NCBI GenBank assembly: GCA_965243715.1
Contig: CBDEVU010000009.1
Location: forward strand, 248,001 to 312,000
Direction of reading: 5' to 3'
Length of the DNA: 64,000 bases
From: UBA11606 sp965243715
GTDB lineage: Bacteria; Actinomycetota; Acidimicrobiia; Acidimicrobiales; Aldehydirespiratoraceae
Shown piece after piece: positions 17,077 through 26,178 of the stretch. Numbering within the stretch: position 1 is the stretch's first letter; each line of letters begins with the position of its first letter. Both the position numbers and the translations under genes were made by a program. The notes under the pieces were generated by a model. It was not told the DNA's origin, searched no databases, and saw only the letters and a list, made by a program, of their open reading frames with translations.

Positions 17077-17314
17077 GGCTTTGGATCCCCTTTTCAGAAC
17101 GCGAGTGGTGATGAGCGGCAGACAGATTTCTTCCTTTCGCTGCAGAGGTGTCGGTTGACACCCTACTCCAAATTTTAGCTCCACATATTTACTATTGCAA
17201 ATATTTGATTTTCAATATTCAATGTGCTTGACTCGGGGGAGTACAGGACGCCGTGCGCCAGCCAAGTCGGCTGGGCGGTACGAAATTGACATCCAAGAGA
17301 GGAGGACTGTCCGG
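17077..17314. promoter_or_regulatory. Divergent AT-rich promoter with palindrome
   Basis: This gap separates the GntR gene from the hydroxylase operon. Around 17181-17225 the DNA becomes strikingly AT-rich and contains the perfect palindrome CAAATATTTG (17198-17207), overlapping ATTGCAAATAT and followed by TTCAATATTCAATG. It is a good candidate GntR operator overlapping the promoters. AGAGGAGGA at 17297-17305 is the ribosome site of the first hydroxylase gene and fixes its start at 17315. Confidence 0.5.
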
Positions 17315-18187
17315 ATGAAGCCACCAAAGTTCGACTACCACGCGCCAACGACGGTCCGTGACGCTGTGGAGTTGCTGGCCCGGGTTGGCGAGGATGCAGT
17401 CGTGCTCTCGGGCGGCCAAAGCCTCATCCCGATGCTCAACCTGCGTTTGGCGAACCCGACCGATGTCGTTGATCTCGGCGCGATCGGCGGACTCTCGAAC
17501 ATCTCTGCCGTCGATGGCGGGCTCGAAGTCGGAGCGATGGTGACGCATCACCAGATGGAGACCGACGTTCTGGTCGCATCGACCACGCCGCTTGCGCAAC
17601 ACGCCGCGGGGTTCATCGGCTACCGCGCGATCCGGAACCGAGGCACAATCGGTGGGAGCATCGCCCACGCTGATCCGGCCGCCGAATGGCCAGTTGTTCT
17701 GCTCGCTCTCGATGGCGCGATAACGCTCGAGTCGGTCCGTGGATCGCGCACCGTGCCGGGCGATGACTTTTTTGTGTCCCTCTTCACGACAGTGAAACGT
17801 CCCGACGAACTCATTACGTCGGTGCATCTGAGCCGAAGGTTCCAGCACAACTGGGGTTTTTCCGAGTTCCAGCGTCGGACAGGGGACTTCGCAGCGGTCG
17901 CAGTCGCCGTTGGCTGCGTGGTTGCAGACGGGGCCGTTGTTGAGGCCCGCGTCGCTCTTGCAGGTGTCGCCGAGCGGCCTGTGCGCTGCGCTGATGCTGA
18001 ACAGGCGCTGCTCGGCACACCCGCCGACAACGCACTCGGCGCAGCGACAGCGGCCCGGGAATCGTTTGAACCTATTGGCGACAGTCACGGGTCATCGGAG
18101 TACAGAAAGCGGCTGGTGTTCGCCGAAACCCAACGGGCCGCGACTCAGGCACTTGAATCAAACCTCGAAAGCTGCGCGAATGCGTGA
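17315..18187 (+). CDS. Molybdenum hydroxylase FAD subunit (CoxM/xanthine dehydrogenase type)
   Basis: A 290-residue FAD-binding subunit. The dinucleotide loop LSGGQSLIPMLNLRLANP (about residues 33-50) and the second FAD motif TIGGSIAHADPAAEWP are canonical, and a CoxM-like C-terminal domain follows. It passes electrons from the iron-sulfur subunit to an acceptor through FAD. It is the first of three subunit genes (medium, small, large), each overlapping the next, as in CoxMSL and nicotinate dehydrogenase-like sets. The start is set by the AGAGGAGGA site; a frame extends further upstream through the AT-rich promoter but lacks protein character. Confidence 0.93.
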   Translation: MKPPKFDYHAPTTVRDAVELLARVGEDAVVLSGGQSLIPMLNLRLANPTDVVDLGAIGGLSNISAVDGGLEVGAMVTHHQMETDVLVASTTPLAQHAAGFIGYRAIRNRGTIGGSIAHADPAAEWPVVLLALDGAITLESVRGSRTVPGDDFFVSLFTTVKRPDELITSVHLSRRFQHNWGFSEFQRRTGDFAAVAVAVGCVVADGAVVEARVALAGVAERPVRCADAEQALLGTPADNALGAATAARESFEPIGDSHGSSEYRKRLVFAETQRAATQALESNLESCANA

Positions 18188-18665
18188 AATCAACGTGTCA
18201 ATCAACGGCAAGTCGACGACTGCGGTAGTCAGCCCTCGCCTGCTCTTGAGCGACTTCCTCCGTCATGACCTCGGCCTGACCGGGACCCACGTCGGATGCG
18301 AGCACGGCTACTGCGGCTCTTGCACGGTCCACGTTGATGGAGCGTCAACGCGGTCCTGCCTGACACTTGCCGTCCAAGTCGCCGGCCACGCAGTCGACAC
18401 CGTTGAATCGTTAGCGATTGACGACGAGACCCTTCATCCCATCCAACGCGCGTTCAAGGATTGCCACGGGCTCCAATGCGGCTTCTGCACGCCAGGATTG
18501 CTGATGAGCGTCGTAGAGCTTGCACGAACCAACCCCGACTGCAAGCGGGCAGATATCCGCGAACATCTTGCAGGCAACATCTGCCGATGCACCGGTTACC
18601 AGCAAATTGTCGACGCCGTCGAACAGGCCCTCGCGGAACTTCGGGAGGTGCAGGTCGATGGCTGA
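18180..18665 (+). CDS. Molybdenum hydroxylase [2Fe-2S] subunit (CoxS type)
   Basis: A 161-residue two-cluster iron-sulfur subunit. The plant-ferredoxin-like N-terminal domain has GCEHGYCGSCTVHVDG (about residues 41-56) plus the later Cys in RSCLTLAV; the C-terminal helical domain has LQCGFCTPGLLM and NICRCTGYQ. Both clusters therefore have all ligands. It relays electrons from the molybdenum subunit to FAD. The ATG at 18180 overlaps the FAD-subunit gene by 8 nt, and its end overlaps the large-subunit gene by 8 nt. Confidence 0.95.
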   Translation: MREINVSINGKSTTAVVSPRLLLSDFLRHDLGLTGTHVGCEHGYCGSCTVHVDGASTRSCLTLAVQVAGHAVDTVESLAIDDETLHPIQRAFKDCHGLQCGFCTPGLLMSVVELARTNPDCKRADIREHLAGNICRCTGYQQIVDAVEQALAELREVQVDG

Positions 18666-21036
18666 GAGCCAAGCACCTCGCTTCTTTGGCGCACGAGTTC
18701 CGCGGGTCGAAGATGACCGCTTGTTACGTGGGCACGGCCGCTATGTGGGCGACATCGATTTGCCTCGAGCACTCGCGGCGAAGTTCGTTCGCTCCTATGA
18801 AGCCCACGCCTCAGTCGCAGAGATTGACCTGCACGAGGCAGTACACGCCGAGGGTGTCCATGCGGTTTTTGTTGGAAAAGACTTTGCGGGCTCGGAGATT
18901 CGATGCGTCTCGAGCTACGAAGGATTTCAGGTCTCCGCCCAGCCTATCCTCGCCGTCGATCGCGTTCGGTTCGCCGGAGAAGCAGTGGCCATGGTCGTCG
19001 CCGACGACGAATACGTCGCCGAGGACGCGGCCGAGATGGTCTTTGCAGATCTATCCCCCTTGCCGGTCGTATTGGACCTCGACGCCGCCCTTGAACCGGG
19101 TGCCGAGCTACTCCACGAGGGCTGGACAGACAACGCCTACGTGCATAGGTCAGTCCAGACCGCTGGCTTTGACAACGCGGCCGCAGACGCCCCGCACGAG
19201 CTGACTATTGACCTCAACAACGCCCGACACGGCGCGATCCCCATGGAGAACAGGGCCTGTGTCGCCGACTACGACCGCGGTAGCAAACGATTCACGTTGT
19301 ACACGACAACCCAGGTACCGCATCTGATCCGCGCAGGATTGGCCTTGGCTATCGACGTGCCCGAGAGTCAGATCCGAGTTGTCGCTCCCGACGTTGGCGG
19401 TGGCTTTGGGGTCAAGGCGCAGCTTTACACCGAGGATGTCGCGTGCTGCCTAGCTGCACGGGAACTTGGGCACCCAATCAAGTGGGTGGAGGATAGACGT
19501 GAGCACTTTGTGGCCTCGCACCATTCTCGTGAACACCGCCACCGCGTCACTGGCTTCTTCGACGACGACGGCTTAATCCTTGCGCTCGAAGCCGACATTC
19601 GCGTCGACATGGGCGCCTACTCAGTCTTCCCATGGACCGCCACGATGGACAACGGCATGGCCATGGGAATCCTGCCCGGTCCCTACAAGATCCACGAGTA
19701 CTCCGTTACCGGCACACCCGTATGCACCAACAAAACCCCGTACGGGGCATACCGGGGCGTGGCTCGGCCCGCCGCTTGTTTCTCGATCGAGCGTCTCGTA
19801 GATCAGATTGCCAGACACCGAGGACTCGATCGCGCTGAGATCCGCAGACGGAACCTCATCGGGCCTGATGACTACCCATGGCACTCGCCCTCGGGACTCG
19901 TATACGACAGCGGCTCGCTCCCCGAGTCACTCGAATCCGTCCTACGCCTCGGCGACTACGAAGCCCTGGTGACCCAACAGGCCGAAGCGCGTACGCAAGG
20001 CCGACTCTTCGGAATCGGGCTTGCCTCGTTCACAGAACAAACCGCCCATACCACTCAGGAGTTCAAACAGCGAGGGGTCCCGATCGTCTTCGGGTACGAG
20101 ACGGCCAAGGTCCGCCTCGACGCGTCCGGCACAGCGGTCGTGTCGGCGTCAATCCATGACCATGGACAAGGACTCGAGACCACTCTGGCACAAATAGCCG
20201 CAGATCGACTCGGGCTGGACCTCAATCAGGTCCGGGTCGAGTACGGCGACACCGACCAGGTCGCCTACGGCTCGGGCACTTTCGCCAGCCGATCCGCCGT
20301 ACTGGCGGGAGGTGCTGTTACCAAAGCAGCCGACGACGTCGTTGCAACGTTGAAGAAAGTCGCCGCGCACAACCTCGAAGCCGCAGTCGAAGACATGGTG
20401 GTCGAGCCGGGCCGCCTGTCAGTGAAAGGGTCACCCGAGGTATCCATCGAGATCTCCGAACTCTGCCGGCTGACCTACCAACGACCCGAACGGCTCCCCA
20501 AGGGAACTGAACCAAGCTTGGAGTCGTCGCGAACCTACGACGCCGATCCTGGCACGGGAGCCTTCACCAACGCAGCGCACCTCTCGACCGTCGAGATTGA
20601 CCCGATGACTGGGAAGACCGAAGTCTTGACATACGCAATCGTCGAAGATTGCGGCCCGATGATCAACCCCATGATCGTCGAAGGCCAGATCTTCGGGGGT
20701 GTGGCCCAGGGGATCGGCACAGCGCTGTTCGAAGAGTTTCTTTATGACGAGAACGGCCAGCCTCTTTCATCGACATTCTCTGACTACCTCATCCCCACGA
20801 TGACCGACGTTCCCGACTTCGCGGTCGCCCACCTCGAGACGCCATCCCCGTTCACCATCGGCGGCATAAAGGGCATGGGAGAGGGCGGGGCAATAGCCCC
20901 CGGAGCTGTGATTGCCTCAGCAATCGAAGACGCGTTGTCTCATCTCGGCGAGACCGTGATCACTGAACTGCCGCTGACGCCCGAACGAGTCCTCGCGTAC
21001 ATCGATGAGGCAAAAGCGCAAGGAGATCCCCGATGA
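18658..21036 (+). CDS. Molybdenum hydroxylase catalytic subunit (CoxL/xanthine dehydrogenase family)
   Basis: A 792-residue molybdopterin-cytosine-dinucleotide subunit. Visible features are the N-terminal RVEDDRLLRGHGRYVGDI, the pterin-contact PDVGGGFGVKAQLY, the active-site loop GAYRGVARPAACFSIERL, and the C-terminal GMGEGGAIAPGA with the catalytic base glutamate. The loop is AYRGVAR, unlike AYxCSFR of true aerobic CO dehydrogenases, so this should hydroxylate an organic substrate. Together with a nitrilase-like hydrolase, a luciferase-like enzyme and a Liv-type importer, a nitrogen heterocycle or related aldehyde/amide is plausible; the substrate is not readable from the sequence. The ATG at 18658 overlaps the upstream gene by 8 nt. 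Confidence 0.93.
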   Translation: MAESQAPRFFGARVPRVEDDRLLRGHGRYVGDIDLPRALAAKFVRSYEAHASVAEIDLHEAVHAEGVHAVFVGKDFAGSEIRCVSSYEGFQVSAQPILAVDRVRFAGEAVAMVVADDEYVAEDAAEMVFADLSPLPVVLDLDAALEPGAELLHEGWTDNAYVHRSVQTAGFDNAAADAPHELTIDLNNARHGAIPMENRACVADYDRGSKRFTLYTTTQVPHLIRAGLALAIDVPESQIRVVAPDVGGGFGVKAQLYTEDVACCLAARELGHPIKWVEDRREHFVASHHSREHRHRVTGFFDDDGLILALEADIRVDMGAYSVFPWTATMDNGMAMGILPGPYKIHEYSVTGTPVCTNKTPYGAYRGVARPAACFSIERLVDQIARHRGLDRAEIRRRNLIGPDDYPWHSPSGLVYDSGSLPESLESVLRLGDYEALVTQQAEARTQGRLFGIGLASFTEQTAHTTQEFKQRGVPIVFGYETAKVRLDASGTAVVSASIHDHGQGLETTLAQIAADRLGLDLNQVRVEYGDTDQVAYGSGTFASRSAVLAGGAVTKAADDVVATLKKVAAHNLEAAVEDMVVEPGRLSVKGSPEVSIEISELCRLTYQRPERLPKGTEPSLESSRTYDADPGTGAFTNAAHLSTVEIDPMTGKTEVLTYAIVEDCGPMINPMIVEGQIFGGVAQGIGTALFEEFLYDENGQPLSSTFSDYLIPTMTDVPDFAVAHLETPSPFTIGGIKGMGEGGAIAPGAVIASAIEDALSHLGETVITELPLTPERVLAYIDEAKAQGDPR

Positions 21037-22493
21037 CCAAGGTTTCGCTTATCCAGTTAGACGCTCAGACGCCGGAGCAACCTCGTGATGCGATCGATTT
21101 CGTTCGCCAGCGCATCGATGAGGTGTTGGACTCAGACCTCATCGTGTTGCCCGAGATTTGGTATCCGGGGTACTTCGCGTTCGATGAGTACGTGCGGGCA
21201 GGCGACGCAACCCCCGACTTACTCGCTGCCTTCTCGGAGATGGCGGTATCGGCAAATGCGTGCCTTCACGTGGGATCGCTCATCGAAGCCGACGGCACCG
21301 ACCTCTTCAATACCTCGGTCTTATTTGGACCCGACGGGGTCGAGCTTGCGCGCTATCGCAAAATGCACCTCTTTGGGTTCGGTTCGAAAGAACAGGAAGT
21401 ACTCACCGCGGGCACCGACGTGGTCGTTGCCGACACCCCACTCGGGCGGCTCGGGATGGCGGTCTGCTACGATCTCCGCTTCCCTGAGTTGTTCCGTCGT
21501 ATGACAGAACGAGGCGCCATCGGATTCGTGGTGGCCTCGGCGTGGCCTCACCCCCGGGTCGAGGCATGGACCACTCTGCTTCGAGCTCGAGCACTCGAGA
21601 ACCAGGCGTTCATGTTCGCCTGCAACGGCGTTGGGTCAGTCGGAGCCTCGACGCCGTTGTGTGGCCGATCGGCAATTATCGACCCTTGGGGCGTGACCGT
21701 TGCCTCAAAAGGAGATGACCCCGGGACCGTGACCGCGGCCGTTGATATGACGGCCGCTACTGCCGCACGCGACCGCTTTCCCGCGCTCGCTGACCGGCAA
21801 CTGCTCGCTGATCCTGACAACGACTTGGTGCTGCGACGAGAAGACGGTCGGGCCATGCGGTTCAGCGCCAAGAGGCTCATCTTGGCTGGCTATACCGGCC
21901 GGGACGGCGATGCGGTCGCCGCATACATCGCGAAGCTCGAAGAGGAAGGCATTGCACCACCAGAAGAGGTGCCCTCGTACTTCGTTCTGGGCGCCGACCG
22001 ACTCACTACTGCCGACAGCGTCGAGGTCGCAACTGCATCGTCATGCGGGGAAGTCGAATTTGCGCTCCTTATCGACGAGGGGAACATCTGGGTGGCGGTG
22101 GCCTCAGATCACACCGACCGGGGCCTTGAAACCGTCGACATCCCTGCTTCAAAGCAGAACTGCGTCAAGGTGCTATCTGAAACAGTCTGGCGACTCGGCG
22201 ACATCGAAAAACACTGGGACGAACTCATCTTCGAAGCCCGCAACCCAGCGAACTCTGACGTCGCGTACCAATCCGGATCAGTCGCCGCGCTACGCCCTCC
22301 AGCAGAGCTCATCAACTTGGTCAAGGACCGCTTCGGAGGGCCCATGACCGGCACCGTCATCTTGTCTGGGACGATTCCTGCTGTCGGTGAGTTCGAGTAC
22401 CACCCAACCTTCGAGGTGGAACTCCGCGACCCCGTCAGAGAGAAGTCACTGAAGGCCATCTACTCAATCACCAACGTATTGGAGGACAATTAA
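21033..22493 (+). CDS. Nitrilase-superfamily amidohydrolase fused to a DUF2848-like domain
   Basis: A 486-residue two-domain protein. Residues 1 to about 262 form a carbon-nitrogen hydrolase with the complete triad: Glu41 (IVLPEIWYPG), Lys110 (RYRKMHLFG) and Cys145 (MAVCYDLRFPEL). Residues about 270-486 resemble DUF2848 proteins (AGYTGRDGDAV, SYFVLGADRLTTADSVEV, ASDHTDRGLETVDIPASKQN, TGTVILSGTIPAVGEFEYHP), a family I associate with a fumarylacetoacetase-like fold. Its start overlaps the hydroxylase gene by 4 nt and the cupin gene follows with no gap. The likely job is to hydrolyse an amide, carbamoyl or nitrile after hydroxylation or ring opening; the second domain may act on the resulting acid. 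Confidence 0.85.
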   Translation: MTKVSLIQLDAQTPEQPRDAIDFVRQRIDEVLDSDLIVLPEIWYPGYFAFDEYVRAGDATPDLLAAFSEMAVSANACLHVGSLIEADGTDLFNTSVLFGPDGVELARYRKMHLFGFGSKEQEVLTAGTDVVVADTPLGRLGMAVCYDLRFPELFRRMTERGAIGFVVASAWPHPRVEAWTTLLRARALENQAFMFACNGVGSVGASTPLCGRSAIIDPWGVTVASKGDDPGTVTAAVDMTAATAARDRFPALADRQLLADPDNDLVLRREDGRAMRFSAKRLILAGYTGRDGDAVAAYIAKLEEEGIAPPEEVPSYFVLGADRLTTADSVEVATASSCGEVEFALLIDEGNIWVAVASDHTDRGLETVDIPASKQNCVKVLSETVWRLGDIEKHWDELIFEARNPANSDVAYQSGSVAALRPPAELINLVKDRFGGPMTGTVILSGTIPAVGEFEYHPTFEVELRDPVREKSLKAIYSITNVLEDN

Positions 22494-22835
22494 ATGGGAA
22501 AGCAAGAGTTCGAGTTCTTTGACCCAGAACTTCTTCCGTGGGAGCCGGAAGCAGGCATCGAAGGGCTCTATAGCAAGATCCTGTCCAACGACCCTGACAG
22601 CGGCTCATACAGTCGCCTGTTGAAGTTCCTGCCCGGAACCGACACCTCCCAAGCGGGTGTGCAACGACACGATTTCTGGGAGGAGCTCTGGCTTGTGGAG
22701 GGCTCGATCCACGACCTCTCCCTAGACCAGACCTTCACCGCCGGAATGTACGCGTGCCGCCCTCCCGGAATGCCCCATGGGCCTTGGACCAGCGACAAAG
22801 GAGCGATCACTTTCGAAGTTCGCAACTACGAGTAG
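22494..22835 (+). CDS. Small cupin-domain protein
   Basis: A 113-residue single-domain cupin. A conserved-barrel pattern is visible: FLPGTDTSQAGVQRHDFWEE (first motif with His and Glu), LWLVEGSIHDL, and CRPPGMPHGPWTS carrying the second-motif His. Cupins of this size often bind a metal and act as isomerases, decarboxylases or dioxygenases on small acids. The ATG directly follows the stop of the nitrilase fusion, and the permease gene begins 5 nt after it, so it belongs to the same transcript. The reaction is unknown. Confidence 0.8.
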   Translation: MGKQEFEFFDPELLPWEPEAGIEGLYSKILSNDPDSGSYSRLLKFLPGTDTSQAGVQRHDFWEELWLVEGSIHDLSLDQTFTAGMYACRPPGMPHGPWTSDKGAITFEVRNYE

Positions 22836-22840
22836 ACGCT

Positions 22841-23701
22841 ATGCTCTTTCTGCAGTTTCTCACCACAGGGGTCGTGACCGGATGCTTCCTCATCCTCGCC
22901 ACGATCGGCTTCTCGCTCACCCGCCGCGTCGAAGGCTTCTTGAACATCGCCCACGCGGAACTTCTCGGCGTCAGCGCGTTCACCACATGGTGGCTCAATG
23001 CAGACAAGGGCTGGCACGTGGTGCCCGCAGGGATCACCGCGATCGTCTTCACATCGCTCGTTGGCCTCTTCGTCGCCCGCCTGATCTATGACCCAATCCG
23101 CGAGCGCGGCCCCGCTGTACTGCTGATCACCTCAACGGGAGTAGCCTTCGTGATTGGTGGCGTCATCGATGCCCTGATTGGTACCGGCATCCGGACACTC
23201 GATATCGGCCTTGCCACCAGCTACGAGCCCTTCGGTATCCGCATCACCAACTACCAACTCATGGTTGTGGCCCTCGCTGCGATCGTGTCGGTATCACTGG
23301 CGCTGTTCCTCAACCACACCCGGATGGGCCTTGCGATCCGGGCGATGTCGGTCAACCCGGGCCTCGCGGCCTCGCGAGGCATCGACGTAAGAACAACCTC
23401 GAGAGCGACGTGGTTGCTGTCCTCAGGGCTCGCTGGATTGGCTGGCGTGATGTTGGCGGTCCTGGCCACGCTGACCACAGATCTCCCATTTGCACAAATC
23501 CTTCAAATCCTCGCCGTCGCGATCCTCGCCGGTCTTGGCTCGCTCTACACCGTGATCTTGTCGGGACTCATCATCGGCATCGCCATGGACGTATCGGTGT
23601 ACTGGATCCCAGCTGGCTACCGGCCACTCGTGGCGTTCTCGCTGGTAATTCTGGTCCTGTTGTTCCGACCCGAAGGACTCGCGGGAAGGAGAGCAGCATG
23701 A
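22841..23701 (+). CDS. ABC permease, branched-chain amino acid type (LivH-like)
   Basis: A 286-residue inner-membrane permease with about eight hydrophobic segments. The start MLFLQFLTTGVVTGCFLILA, the RVEGFLNIAHAELLGVSAFT stretch and the coupling loop TRMGLAIRAMSVNPGLAASRGID, which contacts the ATPase, are diagnostic of LivH. The ATG at 22841 starts 5 nt after the cupin stop. It pairs with the LivM-like permease that overlaps it by 4 nt. In this cluster it probably imports the compound processed by the hydroxylase and hydrolase rather than an amino acid. Confidence 0.93.
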   Translation: MLFLQFLTTGVVTGCFLILATIGFSLTRRVEGFLNIAHAELLGVSAFTTWWLNADKGWHVVPAGITAIVFTSLVGLFVARLIYDPIRERGPAVLLITSTGVAFVIGGVIDALIGTGIRTLDIGLATSYEPFGIRITNYQLMVVALAAIVSVSLALFLNHTRMGLAIRAMSVNPGLAASRGIDVRTTSRATWLLSSGLAGLAGVMLAVLATLTTDLPFAQILQILAVAILAGLGSLYTVILSGLIIGIAMDVSVYWIPAGYRPLVAFSLVILVLLFRPEGLAGRRAA

Positions 23702-24627
23702 ACTGGCCCCAGATCATCGTCACCGTGGTCACCCTAGGCAGCATTTTTGGGGTCGTGACCCTGGGCTTGAATCTGCAATACGCACGGGGTGGCATGATCA
23801 ATTTCGGGATTGTCGCCTATTTCGCCGTCGGCGCCTACACCTACGCGATCTTCACCCAACCCGCACCACGAGGTCTCGACCAATACAAGTTCGGGTTCGG
23901 TTTGCCGTGGCCAGTAGCCTTGATGGCGGCTGCGGTGGCCGCGTTGCTCTTCGCCGCGATCACGGGCTGGCCCACGCTGCGGCTCCGCGGTGAATACCTA
24001 GCGCTCACCACATTCGCGTTCGCTGAGGTCTTCCATTCGTTCCTGTTGAACGAACGACGAATCGGCAACGGAACCGTTGGTTTGGCCGGGGTCAAACGCC
24101 CCTTCAGTGACTGGGGAGCAATCGAAGAGAAGTACGTCTTTGCTGGGGCAGCAGCGCTGTTGATGATCGCGACAATTCTCGTGTTCCGCAGACTCCTGCG
24201 ATCCCCCTATGGTCGAGCCTTAGACGCGATCCGCGATGACGAGGTCACAGCTCTCGCCGTCGGCAAATCGGCACAGCGCATGCGTCGAGAAGTCTTTTTG
24301 ATTTCAGCCATCCCAGTCGGTGTCGCCGGTGGCCTTTACGCTATGTTTACCACGCTGGCGCAGCCCTCGCTGTTCACCGCTGAGGTCACATTCACCGTGT
24401 GGATCGCACTCGTCTTGGGCGGCGAACGGTCGGTCTACGGCGCCGTTGGCGGAACCTTTGGCCTCATATTCTTCGAAGAAGTGATCCGAGCGTGGCCGTT
24501 CGAGACGGTCCGGTCAGCGCAAATCGCCGCGTCGGCCGAACACATCGTCACCGGACTGCTGTTCATCGCCGTACTGCGCTACCAGCCCTTTGACCGGATC
24601 GCGGAACGAATGAAGGCCACAAGATGA
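23698..24627 (+). CDS. ABC permease, branched-chain amino acid type (LivM-like)
   Basis: A 309-residue permease, partner of the LivH-like protein. It shows GVVTLGLNLQYARGGMINFG near the N-terminus, TLRLRGEYLALTTFAFAEV, and the coupling-helix segment YGRALDAIRDDEVTALAVGK, all typical for LivM. Numerous hydrophobic helices run throughout. The ATG at 23698 follows AAGGAGAG and overlaps the previous stop. A longer in-frame opening exists upstream but lies inside livH. Confidence 0.93.
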   Translation: MNWPQIIVTVVTLGSIFGVVTLGLNLQYARGGMINFGIVAYFAVGAYTYAIFTQPAPRGLDQYKFGFGLPWPVALMAAAVAALLFAAITGWPTLRLRGEYLALTTFAFAEVFHSFLLNERRIGNGTVGLAGVKRPFSDWGAIEEKYVFAGAAALLMIATILVFRRLLRSPYGRALDAIRDDEVTALAVGKSAQRMRREVFLISAIPVGVAGGLYAMFTTLAQPSLFTAEVTFTVWIALVLGGERSVYGAVGGTFGLIFFEEVIRAWPFETVRSAQIAASAEHIVTGLLFIAVLRYQPFDRIAERMKATR

Positions 24628-25424
24628 ACCGCACTACGTCGACGTCACCCGCCGGGACGCCGCTACTTGAAGCGGCAATGATCTCCAAACGATTCGCAGG
24701 GTTACGGGCGGTCGGTGGCGAGGACGGGCTGAGCTTCGTCGTGAACCGTGGCGCGTTCGTTGGACTGATTGGACCAAATGGGGCTGGCAAGTCAACAACG
24801 TTCAACCTGCTATCGGGAGTGTTGGCCCCGGACAGCGGTGCGGTCACATTTGATGGTAACGACATCACCAACGCGACATCTGATGCCATAGCCGAATACG
24901 GCATCGGACGGACCTTCCAGACCCCACGGGCATTCGAGTCACTATCAGTCCTCGACAACGTCATCGCTGGGGCGACAAGCCCCGGAGAACGGCTGCGAGC
25001 CGCGTTCGGACGGGCTTGGCGGACTCACGAGTCTGACACTGTCGATGCCGCAACGCGAACCCTCGAACGCGTCGGCCTCGCCAGGCGAGCCAACGACCTT
25101 GTCGCAGACTTGTCTGGCGGCGAACTCCGGATGCTCGAGGTCGCCCGACAACTCGTGCGGAACCCAGTGATGTTGTTGCTCGACGAACCAACCGCGGGCG
25201 TGCATCCGATTCTTCAGGAGCGCCTGGCCGGGTTGCTTGCCGAGCTTCACAGCGAAGGGATGACGCTGGTGGTTGTCGAGCACAACCTGCATTTCCTCCT
25301 CGCGCTCGCGGAGCACATCTTGGTACTCATCCACGGCGAGTTGTTGACCGAAGGCACGCCAGCAGAGGTCCGCAGTAACCCTGCTGTCATCTCCGCATAT
25401 CTAGGAGACGACCATGCTGCTTGA
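24624..25424 (+). CDS. ABC importer ATPase (LivG-like)
   Basis: A 266-residue ATPase. Walker A is GLIGPNGAGKSTTFNLLSG, the LivG-specific GIGRTFQTPRAFESLSVLDN follows, the signature is LSGGELRMLEVARQL, Walker B is MLLLDEPTAGVHP, and the H-loop is VVEHNLHFL. It overlaps the LivM-like gene by 4 nt and the LivF-like gene by 11 nt. The N-terminal 14 residues (Thr/Ser/Pro-rich) are extra relative to most LivG proteins. It drives import together with LivF. Confidence 0.93.
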   Translation: MNRTTSTSPAGTPLLEAAMISKRFAGLRAVGGEDGLSFVVNRGAFVGLIGPNGAGKSTTFNLLSGVLAPDSGAVTFDGNDITNATSDAIAEYGIGRTFQTPRAFESLSVLDNVIAGATSPGERLRAAFGRAWRTHESDTVDAATRTLERVGLARRANDLVADLSGGELRMLEVARQLVRNPVMLLLDEPTAGVHPILQERLAGLLAELHSEGMTLVVVEHNLHFLLALAEHILVLIHGELLTEGTPAEVRSNPAVISAYLGDDHAA

Positions 25425-26148
25425 AGTTGAGGGGCTCGAATCCGGGTACGGCAAGGTAACGGTCTTGCATGGCGTCGATCTGAAGGTCGCGGCCGGGGAG
25501 ATCATCGTTGTGCTCGGTCCCAACGGTGCTGGCAAAAGCACGCTCATGAAGAGCATCATCGGCCACCTCCGACCGACTAGCGGGTCGGTGACATTTGACG
25601 GTGAAGATGTGAGGGGCCAGTCGGCGCAGGATGTCTCGCGCCTCGGCATTGGCTATGTGCCCCAAGAGAACAACGTGTTCCGAGAACTAACGGTACGCGA
25701 CAACCTCCGGGTCGTCTCACTGGCCTTCCCCAACGCACAGGACCGCATCGGAAGCGTATTTGATCGGTTCCCCATCCTGGCCGAACGCGCCACGCAGCGC
25801 GCAGCCACGCTGTCGGGCGGTGAACGACAAACTCTGGCCGTGAGCTCCGCGCTCATCGCCGACCCGAACGTGTTGTTACTAGACGAACCAACCGCTGGCC
25901 TTGCGCCAATCTTTGTCGGCCAAATGGTCGAGTGGGTCTCGGAACTCGCGGCCGCAGGAATGGCAGTGGCCTGGGTTGTGGAACAAAACCCCGAGAAGAT
26001 TCTCGCCGCTTCCACGAGGACCTACCTCGTGGAAGGCGGCCGAAGCACCGCAGAGTTCGACAGCACCGAACTGCTCGAACCGGGACGGCTTCAAGAACTG
26101 CTCTTCGAGGAGCGGGAAGAGGAACCCGGCGAATCGCCGGCGACCTAG
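25414..26148 (+). CDS. ABC importer ATPase (LivF-like)
   Basis: A 244-residue ATPase, the second of the Liv pair. Walker A is VLGPNGAGKSTLMKSIIGHL, then LGIGYVPQENNVFRELTVRD (a LivF hallmark), signature LSGGERQTLAVSSAL, Walker B VLLLDEPTAGLAP, and H-loop-equivalent VVEQN. Gln replaces the usual His there, as is common in LivF. It is followed after 30 nt by the binding-protein gene with a strong ribosome site. Confidence 0.93.
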   Translation: MLLEVEGLESGYGKVTVLHGVDLKVAAGEIIVVLGPNGAGKSTLMKSIIGHLRPTSGSVTFDGEDVRGQSAQDVSRLGIGYVPQENNVFRELTVRDNLRVVSLAFPNAQDRIGSVFDRFPILAERATQRAATLSGGERQTLAVSSALIADPNVLLLDEPTAGLAPIFVGQMVEWVSELAAAGMAVAWVVEQNPEKILAASTRTYLVEGGRSTAEFDSTELLEPGRLQELLFEEREEEPGESPAT

Positions 26149-26178
26149 CAAGAAAACACCCTACAGGAGGGGAATCAC

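Noticed and set aside
17219..18088. Leftward 289-codon open frame
   Set aside because: It is antisense to the FAD-subunit gene and covers the divergent promoter; no family features.
18658..21036. Aerobic CO dehydrogenase large subunit
   Set aside because: The active-site loop is AYRGVAR rather than the AYxCSFR of form I CO dehydrogenases, and the neighbours point to organic nitrogen catabolism.
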